Source: Opitutia bacterium UBA7374
GTDB taxonomy: Bacteria > Verrucomicrobiota > Verrucomicrobiia > Opitutales > Coraliomargaritaceae
Assembly: GCA_002469895.1 (NCBI GenBank)
Contig: DKOA01000071.1
Location: 1-18,383, forward strand
Length of the DNA: 18,383 bases
Direction: 5' to 3'
Each line of letters opens with the position of its first letter. Within the stretch, counting starts at the first letter, position 1. The position numbers were made by a program, and so were the translations under genes. Below the pieces are notes generated by a model. The model had not been told where the DNA came from, searched no databases, and saw nothing but the letters and a program-made list of their open reading frames with translations. Below are positions 9,201 through 15,683 of the stretch, in pieces.

Positions 9201-9649
9201 GAAACAGTGCGTATGAAACCGAATTTAGCCGATGTGCGCCAGCGATAGCGGAAGCATAAATCGAGTTGTTTATTGATTTCCTCGAAGAGGATCGAATCGC
9301 CATTAAGATTTTTATAGATTCGCCGCTCGATCGGGTGTCGCCAAGTATTGTGGGGTTTGAAGGGCTCCCAGGTAATTCCATTACAGTGAATGATCGTCTG
9401 GGGCCCGGTAGAATTCCAGTTGGCCTGAATCTTATCGACCGTATAGTAAGGAAAGAGAGCATTGTCCGGTGATTTGCGTCCGGCGCTCAAGGCCCCGCTG
9501 GTCGATGCAAAAAACCAATGATCATCGGCACTCACAACAGAAAGGAAGAAATCCGACATCTCTTCCAGATGATCAATTACGATAAAGGATTCACCTTCTA
9601 TTTCGACCATACGGCTGGATTGCTTTTCGGCCTTTAAGTGTGTATCCAT
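6236..9649 (-). CDS. Very large GH94-like protein, predicted cytoplasmic glycoside phosphorylase
   Basis: The product is 1137 residues from ATG 9649; an upstream TTG at 9679 would add ten. It has no signal peptide or membrane segment. The N-terminal part (about 25-300) is beta-rich, in the manner of GH94 N-terminal sandwiches (DHWFFASTSGAL, ITWEPFKPHN). The middle is mostly helical, consistent with an (alpha/alpha)6 barrel: GNWRDIFQNWEALAW (455-469), DGYNPYRITSEGIEWE (489-504), IGYWGDHQIIYLLK (515-528). PEWNDANNALAGNG (637-650) resembles the DWND motif carrying the catalytic Asp of GH94 cellobiose and chitobiose phosphorylases, making Asp641 the candidate acid. SHAGASQPGLTGMVKEG (999-1015) could be part of a phosphate or sugar site. 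It lies 99 bp behind a secreted hydrolase in a LacI-controlled cluster. Family is not certain; the length recalls the beta-1,3-glucan phosphorylases GH149/GH161, and a non-phosphorolytic role is possible. Confidence 0.72.
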   Translation of the reverse strand: MDTHLKAEKQSSRMVEIEGESFIVIDHLEEMSDFFLSVVSADDHWFFASTSGALSAGRKSPDNALFPYYTVDKIQANWNSTGPQTIIHCNGITWEPFKPHNTWRHPIERRIYKNLNGDSILFEEINKQLDLCFRYRWRTSAKFGFIRTVSLQNQGTEEHELNVVDGLADILPSGIDARTQLSYSCLVDAYRLSELDPANKLLVHRMAASLIDEAIPLECLLATTVWSVGWPQSEILLSCEEANNFIEEPLAKEKKSKLRAKKGAYFNAGIMQIPAGESREWTQVADVNSTQSKVADLEEALIQPQALLEEVLEDISRGSEKLNTLIASADGLQVSRDEDMISHHRANVLYNIMRGGVFAEGYQICPDILRGHIAKIHHDLKPDEAAWLSSLPAASISRAELIELVAATSTRLRRTCMEYLPLIFSRRHGDPSRPWNQFTIQTTDERGNPIVGFQGNWRDIFQNWEALAWSFPQYNLAFIHKFLNASTADGYNPYRITSEGIEWEEPDEEDPWASIGYWGDHQIIYLLKLLEFAQNLDATALTEQLEDRDFVFADVPYELKSHSEIEKDPKHTIHFNTARNQLIAERSNRIGADGKLVHDTDGNLRQASLLEKLLLPALVKISNLVPGGGIWMNTQRPEWNDANNALAGNGLSLVTTCYLHRYICFLEGIMDGREGDFTCFQALADFLRSIDKELETDPLTTTATDQARLATMRGLGHIGEHYRQRIYQNNFGKNQSLQIDEIRRFLAKARNHLAHTIRISHRPDGLYHAYNILHIEGETAFIEHLDPMLEGQVAALSSQAISAEQALDILKKLPDSPLYCRRRRSYLLYPDKELPTFLEINKVSAEEAQSLSLVIKMLADKDYRLLVPSGDGCMRFHHSIRNRFEVDTILDQLAKETTFEQAVRTDREKIHDLYEKTFNHKAFTGRSGSMFAYEGLGSIYWHMVSKLMLATLEVTLNNNNDSLFQSLTENYYAIQNGLGFRKSPADYGAFPADAYSHTPSHAGASQPGLTGMVKEGIICRFLELGVNLQESSLRFHPRILRAAELTEKSYSAKIVRADGSESTLEIPPEALLFTIAQTPVIYQRSQAPEARIDIHYLNGKKVTLGTDSLDAETSGSILHRLNQIDYLVVEQPADRFV

Positions 9650-9748
9650 TCGAAGTGTATCTGATGAATCTGTTTTCAAGTCAGTTAGATTAAGAATCTT
9701 TTGAATGTGTGCAAAAACTTCTTTTACGCAGGCTTCACTGGAAGCATG

Positions 9749-11044
9749 CTAGTTTACGTAAAAAGGGAAATTGGCTGTCGCAGCTGAATTTTGATTGTCG
9801 GTAACATATACAAAAAGACGGTAGGCTCCACTTTGTGACGGAGCCATAAAAGTAACCTCACTGCCGGTTTGCGAACGGATGAGCTCGGGAAAGGAGGGCG
9901 GAGTTTGCTCCTCGTCTCCGCCGTGCTTTTTATCACTACTTTCAGCGACTACAATCCAGCGATAGTTCAGTGAGTCATGCTCGGGATCATCCGCCACCAC
10001 GGAAGCTTTCTGAATTGAATCGGAAGGGATGCGTTTCAATGCAGCAGACGAATGCAAATCGTGCACTTGTGGCGCTCGGTTTTCCGGATACTTCCCAGTC
10101 CAGACATAACTCATGGAATCGGCGGCCTCGACCCGCTCACCGGATTGCAGCAACATGCCAAACCAAGTAGCAGTATACTCCTGCTTGTAGCCCCAGAAGA
10201 AGGCGAAGGTGCCGACGCATTTATTTCTGCCTTTCTCCACTGCCTGCTGGTGCACTCTGTAGTAGTTGGCTGCTTTTTCTGTGCTGGTCTGTTCAATCGC
10301 GGCACCCCATCCGGTCTTGGGTGTTTCCCAGTGTCCAAGAGGACCGAATTCCGTTAGCATAAAAGGCTTATCCCAGCCCTGTGCTTCTAAGTCATGAGGT
10401 ACAGATAAGGCACCCGCGTAGGAATTGACCCCCAGGATATCAATTTCCGGGCAATATTTTTTGACTTGTATGGCCTTGTTTTTCCCGAGGCCGGCGATCA
10501 CGGTCATGACCGGATGTTCCGAATCCTCGCGCTTCACAATTTTAGCTAATTCGTTCACTTCCCTTAGGACGCGGCTGTAATCTTTGGACGGCCCGAATCC
10601 TTCCATCTCATTGCCAAGACCCCACAGGAGAATTGCCGGGTGGTCTTTGTATTTGCGCACTGCTTGGCGTACCGTTTTTCGCTGCTTGGCTACTTGCTTC
10701 CGGTCGCGATAGTCAAAACCATGCCGCTCGTGTTCAACCCAAATGCCGGCGACCACTTTTAGGCCCAGTTCATGAGCACGGTCGAGAAACGGTTTACCAT
10801 CTATCTGGAGTTCCAATTGATCCACGCCCCAGGTGCGTATGGCGTTCCCGCCGAGTTCTTTGAATAGTTCGAGATGCTGTTCGGCTCCTGCGCCATTGGC
10901 AAAGAAAGATTCTCCGTTAACCAGGAGCTCGTAATATCCCGTGCTGTTGTGGCTGATTTCTACTCGGTCAGCCTGAGAGGTGCACATGCCAAGTACACCG
11001 CAAAACAGAATAATTGAGAGAAATGTGGGCATTTTTAATTGCAT
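9749..11044 (-). CDS. Secreted clan GH-A glycoside hydrolase with C-terminal Ig-like domain
   Basis: This is a retaining TIM-barrel glycoside hydrolase. The first ~25 residues form a signal peptide (short charged start, hydrophobic FLSIILFCGVLGM, likely cleavage after TSQA); LGMC is a poor lipobox, so a lipoprotein is less likely. The barrel spans about 27-318. The acid/base is probably Glu146 in LLWGLGNEMEGF (139-150) and the nucleophile Glu232 in FMLTEFGPLGHWE (228-240), the clan GH-A arrangement, and NAIRTWG (67-73) fits strand 2. A C-terminal domain of about 110 residues (NRAPQVHDL onward) looks immunoglobulin-like or PKD-like. The two-domain layout recalls GH158 endo-beta-1,3-glucanase, while GH2- or GH5-type barrels are alternatives; the exact family is not settled. 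It is the first gene of a pair with the GH94-like gene and diverges from lacI. A candidate operator overlaps its start codon. ATG 11032 is an alternative start. Confidence 0.82.
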   Translation of the reverse strand: MQLKMPTFLSIILFCGVLGMCTSQADRVEISHNSTGYYELLVNGESFFANGAGAEQHLELFKELGGNAIRTWGVDQLELQIDGKPFLDRAHELGLKVVAGIWVEHERHGFDYRDRKQVAKQRKTVRQAVRKYKDHPAILLWGLGNEMEGFGPSKDYSRVLREVNELAKIVKREDSEHPVMTVIAGLGKNKAIQVKKYCPEIDILGVNSYAGALSVPHDLEAQGWDKPFMLTEFGPLGHWETPKTGWGAAIEQTSTEKAANYYRVHQQAVEKGRNKCVGTFAFFWGYKQEYTATWFGMLLQSGERVEAADSMSYVWTGKYPENRAPQVHDLHSSAALKRIPSDSIQKASVVADDPEHDSLNYRWIVVAESSDKKHGGDEEQTPPSFPELIRSQTGSEVTFMAPSQSGAYRLFVYVTDNQNSAATANFPFYVN

Positions 11045-11053
11045 ATAATTGCA
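11040..11053. promoter_or_regulatory. Candidate LacI-family operator at the hydrolase start
   Basis: TGCATATAATTGCA has inverted TGCA ends separated by 6 bp. It covers the start codon of the glycoside hydrolase gene and matches 11 of 14 bases of a site upstream of the transporter (12613-12626). It lies in the divergent region shared with the LacI-type gene. The binding protein is inferred from context only. Confidence 0.4.
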
Positions 11054-11105
11054 CTGCTACCTGTCAAGGTTCATCACTTTGAAAAATTACATTGAATAAA
11101 ATGAG

Positions 11106-11113
11106 TACGCGTA
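11106..11113. repeat. Perfect palindrome with central CpG in the divergent promoter region
   Basis: TACGCGTA is a perfect 8-bp palindrome with a central CG, located between the divergent hydrolase and lacI genes. LacI-family operators commonly have a central CpG, so this is a rival operator candidate. The flanks are only partly symmetric and the site is not repeated upstream of the transporter. Confidence 0.25.
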
Positions 11114-11130
11114 TTTCTTTTCCACAATAG

Positions 11131-11146
11131 CTCGCCGAATAGCGAG
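11131..11146 (+). repeat. Inverted repeat just upstream of the lacI start
   Basis: CTCGC-CGAATA-GCGAG is a perfect 5-bp inverted repeat with a 6-base spacer, ending 11 bp before the lacI start codon. It could form a hairpin in the leader, covering the translation start region, or be an autoregulatory operator. The stem is short and could be chance. Confidence 0.25.
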
Positions 11147-11157
11147 TAATATCCTCT

Positions 11158-12210
11158 ATGAAACAAGTAAACCAGCAAGCAATTGCCGAAGCTTTGCAAA
11201 TATCCAAAGCGACTGTATCACGCTGTTTTACCAACCATCCGGGGATCAATCCGGAGACCCGTGCGCTGGTTTTTGAGACCGCTTCCAAGATCGGTTATCA
11301 TCACCGGATTGCTCGGGTTAGTAATCGTCGTCAGCCAAAACTTCGCCCGAAGATCGGTGTCCTGATATGCACCGAAGAGGAGGAGTACTATCGTACGGAT
11401 TATGACAGTCCCGGTCGACTCCTCTTGAAGGGCATTTCCGAGTCCAGTCAGCTAGAGGGTTTGGACTTAACCGTCCATTTTCTCGATCCCTCAGCGACGT
11501 CGCTCGATTCACCTGTTTATTCGGACATTTTCCGCTCTGCCGCCCGATCATGGTCTGGGCTGCTATTACTCTATCCCTTTCCCAAACTTGTGGTCGATGG
11601 GCTTCTCTTGAAGTATCCTTGTGTATCGCTTGTCGAACAGCGTGGTGCCGGCCAACTCGACTGCGTCGATGTGAACCATTATCAGGGGATTTCACTGATT
11701 ATGAATCGCCTCTACGAACTGGGGCACAGGCGCATCGCCTTTTACTCAAGGCCCTATAAGATTGAAGCCAGTTGGTCATTTCGCCGGACAGGTGCTTACT
11801 TTGAAAAAATGACTCAGTTGGGTCTACGCATACGGGATTGTGACATGATCAATACCCATCCACAAAATCTCGTCTCTCTCGAAGAAAGCTATGATCTAGC
11901 AGCTGAGCGTGTGCGTAAGGGCGTGACGGCTATCGTCTGTGCGGCCGATCACCAGGCTTATGATCTTATGCTGGCTTTAGAGGAGAGAGGCATCCGGGTT
12001 CCTCAGGATGTTTCAATCAGCGGGTTCGACGGCATTGAAGCGCCTCAAGGAATGCCCAGTCTCAGTACGGTTGAGATTCCTTATATAGATATTGGATTTA
12101 CGGCAACAAAGCGCCTTAAGGACCTCATGAAAAAGCGTTTCGGCCCGCACCAGCATATCCTGCTCGGTTGCAAACTTCGGGCGGGCGAAACGATTGCGGC
12201 AAAGCAATAG
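11158..12210 (+). CDS. LacI/GalR-family transcriptional regulator of the glycan cluster
   Basis: This is a DNA-binding repressor or activator that senses a sugar-type ligand. The 350 residues show the N-terminal helix-turn-helix (VNQQAIAEALQISKATVSR, 4-22), a hinge segment (about 47-60), and a periplasmic-binding-protein-like effector domain (PKIGVLICTEE, 64-74; DVNHYQGISLIMNRLYELGH, 171-190; VPQDVSISGFDGIE, 281-294). The hinge reads YHHRIARVSNRR; the leucine that LacI and PurR insert at the operator centre is absent in any alignment (Ser or Asn instead). That may fit an operator without central CpG. ATG 11158 is the only good start and lacks a Shine-Dalgarno sequence. It diverges from the hydrolase pair across 113 bp and precedes the transporter, so it most likely controls both. 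The effector is unknown, presumably an oligosaccharide from the pathway. Confidence 0.92.
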   Translation: MKQVNQQAIAEALQISKATVSRCFTNHPGINPETRALVFETASKIGYHHRIARVSNRRQPKLRPKIGVLICTEEEEYYRTDYDSPGRLLLKGISESSQLEGLDLTVHFLDPSATSLDSPVYSDIFRSAARSWSGLLLLYPFPKLVVDGLLLKYPCVSLVEQRGAGQLDCVDVNHYQGISLIMNRLYELGHRRIAFYSRPYKIEASWSFRRTGAYFEKMTQLGLRIRDCDMINTHPQNLVSLEESYDLAAERVRKGVTAIVCAADHQAYDLMLALEERGIRVPQDVSISGFDGIEAPQGMPSLSTVEIPYIDIGFTATKRLKDLMKKRFGPHQHILLGCKLRAGETIAAKQ

Positions 12211-12693
12211 TGGCGAAGGCGCAGCAAGCTATCCGCTATTGTCGGACTGACTGTTGACTTACCCACAAATGCGGAAGAGTTACTGAGGTACCACTTAGTA
12301 GACTCGTTCAACCCATTCTAAAAAGTATCGTTGCCGATCCTTCACAGCATAGAATTGCAGTAAATACCTAGAGCTAACTTAGAGGATCCAATTATTTGTT
12401 GATTTTAGCCATTCATTATGGCGATTCTTTTCATGAAGAACGGCGCGTCCTATAGGCTCAGGTAAAATCAAAAGGTGGCTTTACCAAGCACATCACAGAT
12501 TTGATCTAGTGGATGCGGTATTTGCATGTCGCTCAATCCCCTCAATTCATCGACCGAGCCATAGCTCGACTAAAAGTATGTGTAGGTCTAAATATTTATC
12601 CGGGGATTTTGTTGCAATAAATTGCATATGCTCGTTTGCTTAACTCTTCGTAGACCCAAGCTTTTAAGCAGACCCCAAGCACAGACCTATTTT
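12211..12693. other. Gene-free spacer between the regulator and the transporter
   Basis: In 483 bp I see no credible coding region on either strand and no recognisable remnant of a gene. It holds a small hairpin CGAGC-CATA-GCTCG at 12555-12568 and the candidate operator at 12613-12626. A lone TTACCCACA at 12259-12267 differs by one base from a DnaA box, but there is no cluster. The length suggests a separate promoter for the transporter, with room for an unseen small RNA. Confidence 0.5.
12613..12626. promoter_or_regulatory. Candidate LacI-family operator upstream of the transporter
   Basis: TGCAATAAATTGCA has perfect 6-bp arms (TGCAAT/ATTGCA) around a central AA. It lies 68 bp before the transporter start at 12694 and shares 11 of 14 bases with the site over the hydrolase start (11040-11053). 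Position and similarity suggest one regulator for both units; the LacI-type protein encoded between them is the obvious candidate. Confidence 0.45.
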
Positions 12694-14118
12694 ATGAATA
12701 CCCCAACTGATGCAGCGCAGCCACGTATTGGTCTGTCCGAGAAAGTCGGCTATGGGCTGGGAGACATGGCCTCCAACCTCTACTTCCAGTTCTTTAATCT
12801 TTTTCTCTTTTATTATTACACCGATGTCTTTGGCCTCAACCCGGCGGCCATTGGTACGATGTATCTGGTTGCCAACTTCTGGGATGCGGTGAACGACCCT
12901 TTGATGGGCGCTATTGCCGATCGGGTGCAGACAGCAAAAGGCAAGTATCGCCCCTTTCTGCTTTGGTTTGCCATACCCTACGGGCTGGCAGGCTACGCTA
13001 TTTTCGCTAATCCCGACTTTAGCGAAGTCGGCAAATTGGCTTACGCTTACACCACTTTCATCGTCTTTAAGATGATTTACACCGCGATCAACGTACCGTA
13101 CTCGGCCCTCATGGGGGTCATTACGCCGGATGCAAACGATCGTATGGCGCTCTCTACCTTCCGCTTTCTCGGAGCATTTGGGGGTGGTTTTATCGTTTCT
13201 TTGCTCGTGCGTCCTCTGGTTAAGCTGTTCGGTGGGGATGATGAGGTACTCGGCTTCCAGCTGACCATGGCAGTCTTCGGGGTCGCTTCCATCCTGATGT
13301 TCCTGATCACCTATGCGTCTACCCGCGAGCGGGTGAAGCCGCAAGCGGAGGAAAAGGATATGAGCGTGAAGGAGGACTTAAAGCTCCTCTGCCGCAATCT
13401 CCCCTGGTTGATTATGATCGGCGCAGCGGTTTGTACTTTGGCAAATGTTGCGGTGCGTGGCGCGGTGACGATTCATTACTTCAAGTATTATGTGGGCAAT
13501 AGTGCCGAAGCTGTCTTTTCCATTGGTCAGTCAGGCACAGCTTTTTTTCTCGAGTTCGATGCGACCACGATCTTCATGTCGACCGGTATGATTGCCTTCA
13601 TCATCGGTGTGGCATTTACCGGGATTATTGGCCGCACTTTTGGTAAGCGCAATGCGCTGGCCACGCTCACTTTGTTGAATGCCGCGACCATTATCGGTTT
13701 TTATTTCATCCCACCGGAAGCCACCGCGACAATGTATGTCGTCAATTTATTGGCTAATTTGTTGGCCGGGCCAACACCGGCCCTTGTCTGGGCACTGTAT
13801 ACCGATGTGGCCGACTATGGTGAATGGAAGTTTGGCAGGCGGGCCACTGGTTTGGTCTTTTCCGCAGCTATGTTTGCCCAGAAAATGGGCCTAACGATTG
13901 GTGGCGCCGCCTCCGGTTGGTTGCTTGCGGGATTTGGCTTCGTTGCCAACCAAGATCAAACGCCGGAAGCCCTCATGGGCATCCGTATTATGTTCTGTAT
14001 CATTCCCGGAGCACTGGCTCTCTTGAATGGTTTTATACTGATCTTCTATCCGCTATCCACCAGAGAAACTGAGCAGATGCAAAGTGAACTGGAAGACAGA
14101 CGCAAGGCTGCTGCTTAG
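12694..14118 (+). CDS. GPH-family cation:glycoside symporter (MFS)
   Basis: This is an inner-membrane transporter of the glycoside-pentoside-hexuronide:cation symporter family (MelB-like), which imports sugars or short oligosaccharides with Na+ or H+. From ATG 12694 it has 474 residues, the normal length, and is strongly hydrophobic with about 12 membrane segments. An upstream TTG at 12622 and ATG at 12628 would add a non-homologous polar stretch that reads through the candidate operator, so they are rejected as starts. Family motifs are WDAVNDPLMGAIADR (63-77), with Asp64 and Asp68 in the places of the MelB cation-binding aspartates, GKYRPFLLWFAIP (83-95), and NVPYSALMGVIT (133-144). It is in the same orientation as lacI but separated from it by a long spacer. 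Its likely job is uptake of the oligosaccharides released by the secreted hydrolase; the substrate itself is not readable. Confidence 0.92.
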   Translation: MNTPTDAAQPRIGLSEKVGYGLGDMASNLYFQFFNLFLFYYYTDVFGLNPAAIGTMYLVANFWDAVNDPLMGAIADRVQTAKGKYRPFLLWFAIPYGLAGYAIFANPDFSEVGKLAYAYTTFIVFKMIYTAINVPYSALMGVITPDANDRMALSTFRFLGAFGGGFIVSLLVRPLVKLFGGDDEVLGFQLTMAVFGVASILMFLITYASTRERVKPQAEEKDMSVKEDLKLLCRNLPWLIMIGAAVCTLANVAVRGAVTIHYFKYYVGNSAEAVFSIGQSGTAFFLEFDATTIFMSTGMIAFIIGVAFTGIIGRTFGKRNALATLTLLNAATIIGFYFIPPEATATMYVVNLLANLLAGPTPALVWALYTDVADYGEWKFGRRATGLVFSAAMFAQKMGLTIGGAASGWLLAGFGFVANQDQTPEALMGIRIMFCIIPGALALLNGFILIFYPLSTRETEQMQSELEDRRKAAA

Positions 14119-14121
14119 GAC

Positions 14122-14139
14122 AACAATTCTCAGATTGTT
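14122..14139. terminator. Weak hairpin after the transporter gene
   Basis: AACAAT-TCTCAG-ATTGTT is a perfect 6-bp inverted repeat in the 34-bp gap between the convergent transporter and ffh genes. It is AT-rich and has no T-run on either side, so a terminator role is only a guess from its position. Confidence 0.22.
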
Positions 14140-14152
14140 CAAGCGCTCTAAG

Positions 14153-15514
14153 CTATAGCTTCGGCATGCCGGGCAAAGACGGGTTACCTTCCGGCATCTC
14201 TGCTTGCATGGCCTTCATCATGCGGCGGCCTTTCCCGCCCTTCATCATCTTCATCATTTTTTGCATCTGTCCAAACTGTTTGAGCAGGGCATTGACGTCG
14301 CGGACTTTGACCCCGGAGCCGTTGGCCACCCGCTTGAGGCGGCTGCCCCGCAAGAGGCGCGGCATAGACCGCTCCTTCGCGGTCATCGAGAGGATGATGG
14401 CCTCCGTACGAGCCATCTTCTTTTCCTCTTTGTCGCCCACCTCAATATTCGCAGCACCGGGCAACATACCGACAATAGAGCCGAGAGAGCCCATCTTCTT
14501 TACTTGCTGCATCTGCTTAAGAAAATCGTTCAGGTCGAAGCTGGCGCGGCTCATTTTTTCTGCCATTCGAGCCGCTTCGTCCTGATCAATTGTCTCTTGT
14601 GCTTTTTCTACAAGGGAGACAACGTCACCCATCCCGAGGATACGGGAGGCCATCCGGTCCGGATGAAATACTTCGAAATCATCGGCCTTTTCGCCCAGAC
14701 CCATGAATTTGATGGGCACTCCCGTGATGTGCTTCATCGAGAGGGCAGCCCCGCCGCGGGCGTCACCGTCCAGCTTGGTCAATATCAGGCCTGTGCATTG
14801 CACCGCTTCGTGGAAATGCTTGGCCACATTGACCGCTTCCTGACCGAGCGCGGAGTCCGCAACCAGCAGAATCTCGTCCGGTTGTACGGCCTTTTTTAAT
14901 CGCTGGATTTCTTCAATTAAATCAGAGTCGATTTGTAGGCGTCCGGCGGTATCAAAAATCACTAGATTCGCTTCTGCCTCTTTCGCTGCTTTGAGGCCAT
15001 CGCGCCCAATCTGTACTACATCCTTGCTCGTGCGATCCGCGTGGAAAGCGCAGCCTTCTGCCTTTGCCAGCGTCTCCAATTGATCGATGGCCGCCGGGCG
15101 ATATACATCGCAGGCGATGAGGGCAGGGCGGTAGTCATGCTTTCGTGCGAGGTAGCGGGCGAGCTTGCCTGAGCTCGTTGTCTTGCCCGAACCATGCAGC
15201 CCGACCAACATTAGGCGAAGCGGTTTCTTGTGCTCAAGCTCCGTGTCTCCCTCGCCCAAGAGGCGAACCAACTCATCGTTGATAATTTTAACAACCTGCT
15301 GGCCCGGGGTGACCGACTTGACTACCTCCTGACCGACGCAGGATGCTTCCACTTTCTGAACAAACTCTTTTGCTACCTTAAAATGGACATCTGCCGAAAG
15401 CAACGCCTGACGGACCTCCTTCAGGGCATCCGCCATGTTTTCTTCCGTCAGTTTTCCGGCTCCGCGTAAATTACGCAAAGCATGACCCAGCTTTTCTGTT
15501 AGTTGCTCCAGCAT
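14153..15514 (-). CDS. ffh: Signal recognition particle protein Ffh (SRP54)
   Basis: This GTPase of the signal recognition particle binds signal sequences and 4.5S RNA and targets nascent membrane proteins to FtsY and SecYEG. From ATG 15514 it has 453 residues, a normal length; the start fits the family N-terminus (MLEQLTEKLGHALRNLRG), and an extension to 15565 looks non-homologous. NG domain: G1 GLHGSGKT (105-112, with His where many bacteria have Gln), ACDVYRPAAIDQL (134-146), G3 DTAGR (188-192), G4 TKLDG (246-250), GVPIKFMGLGEK (265-276). M domain: RNA-binding GSRLKRVANGSG (390-401), DVNALLKQF (406-414), then a Met- and Lys-rich tail typical of the signal-peptide groove. It diverges from lpxC-fabZ across 169 bp that contains a perfect 8-bp inverted repeat, and its stop faces the transporter. 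Confidence 0.97.
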   Translation of the reverse strand: MLEQLTEKLGHALRNLRGAGKLTEENMADALKEVRQALLSADVHFKVAKEFVQKVEASCVGQEVVKSVTPGQQVVKIINDELVRLLGEGDTELEHKKPLRLMLVGLHGSGKTTSSGKLARYLARKHDYRPALIACDVYRPAAIDQLETLAKAEGCAFHADRTSKDVVQIGRDGLKAAKEAEANLVIFDTAGRLQIDSDLIEEIQRLKKAVQPDEILLVADSALGQEAVNVAKHFHEAVQCTGLILTKLDGDARGGAALSMKHITGVPIKFMGLGEKADDFEVFHPDRMASRILGMGDVVSLVEKAQETIDQDEAARMAEKMSRASFDLNDFLKQMQQVKKMGSLGSIVGMLPGAANIEVGDKEEKKMARTEAIILSMTAKERSMPRLLRGSRLKRVANGSGVKVRDVNALLKQFGQMQKMMKMMKGGKGRRMMKAMQAEMPEGNPSLPGMPKL

Positions 15515-15577
15515 AGATGTATTGGCAAAAGCTATGGAGCATGCGGCTTGTCCGGTAGCTGGCAATCTTCTTCATCG

Positions 15578-15600
15578 GTAAAGCAAAACCCATGCTTTAC
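15578..15600. repeat. Perfect 8-bp inverted repeat between ffh and lpxC-fabZ
   Basis: GTAAAGCA (15578-15585) and TGCTTTAC (15593-15600) form an exact inverted repeat with a 7-base spacer. The genes on both sides are transcribed away from it, so it is not a terminator for either. It is better read as a protein-binding site or as a hairpin in an unseen transcript. It lies 63 bp upstream of the ffh start and 83 bp upstream of the lpxC start. Confidence 0.5.
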
Positions 15601-15683
15601 ATGAGGGCGACAAACCCTAGCTTGCAAAGAGTCGGTTGGAGACCTTTCGGGGACAAAAACAACCCACAGTATAACCTTTCCAC

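Noticed and set aside
9680..9748. Inverted repeats between the hydrolase and GH94-like genes (AGATT-AAG-AATCT; TGC-AAAA...TTTT-GCA type)
   Set aside because: Stems are short or imperfect and AT-rich. They do not match the TGCA-N6-TGCA motif well enough to call an operator or terminator.
12259..12267. TTACCCACA, one mismatch from a DnaA box, in a window that contains dnaA
   Set aside because: It is a single site about 11 kb from dnaA, with no cluster of boxes or AT-rich unwinding element. An origin is not supported.
12622..12693. Extended transporter start at TTG 12622 or ATG 12628
   Set aside because: The added residues are polar and unlike the family N-terminus, and they run through the candidate operator. 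ATG 12694 gives the normal GPH length.
12664..13344. 226-codon minus-strand reading frame opposite the transporter
   Set aside because: It lies antisense to a clear 12-segment membrane protein, is rich in charged shadow composition, and has no recognisable motif. It is a by-product of codon use on the other strand.
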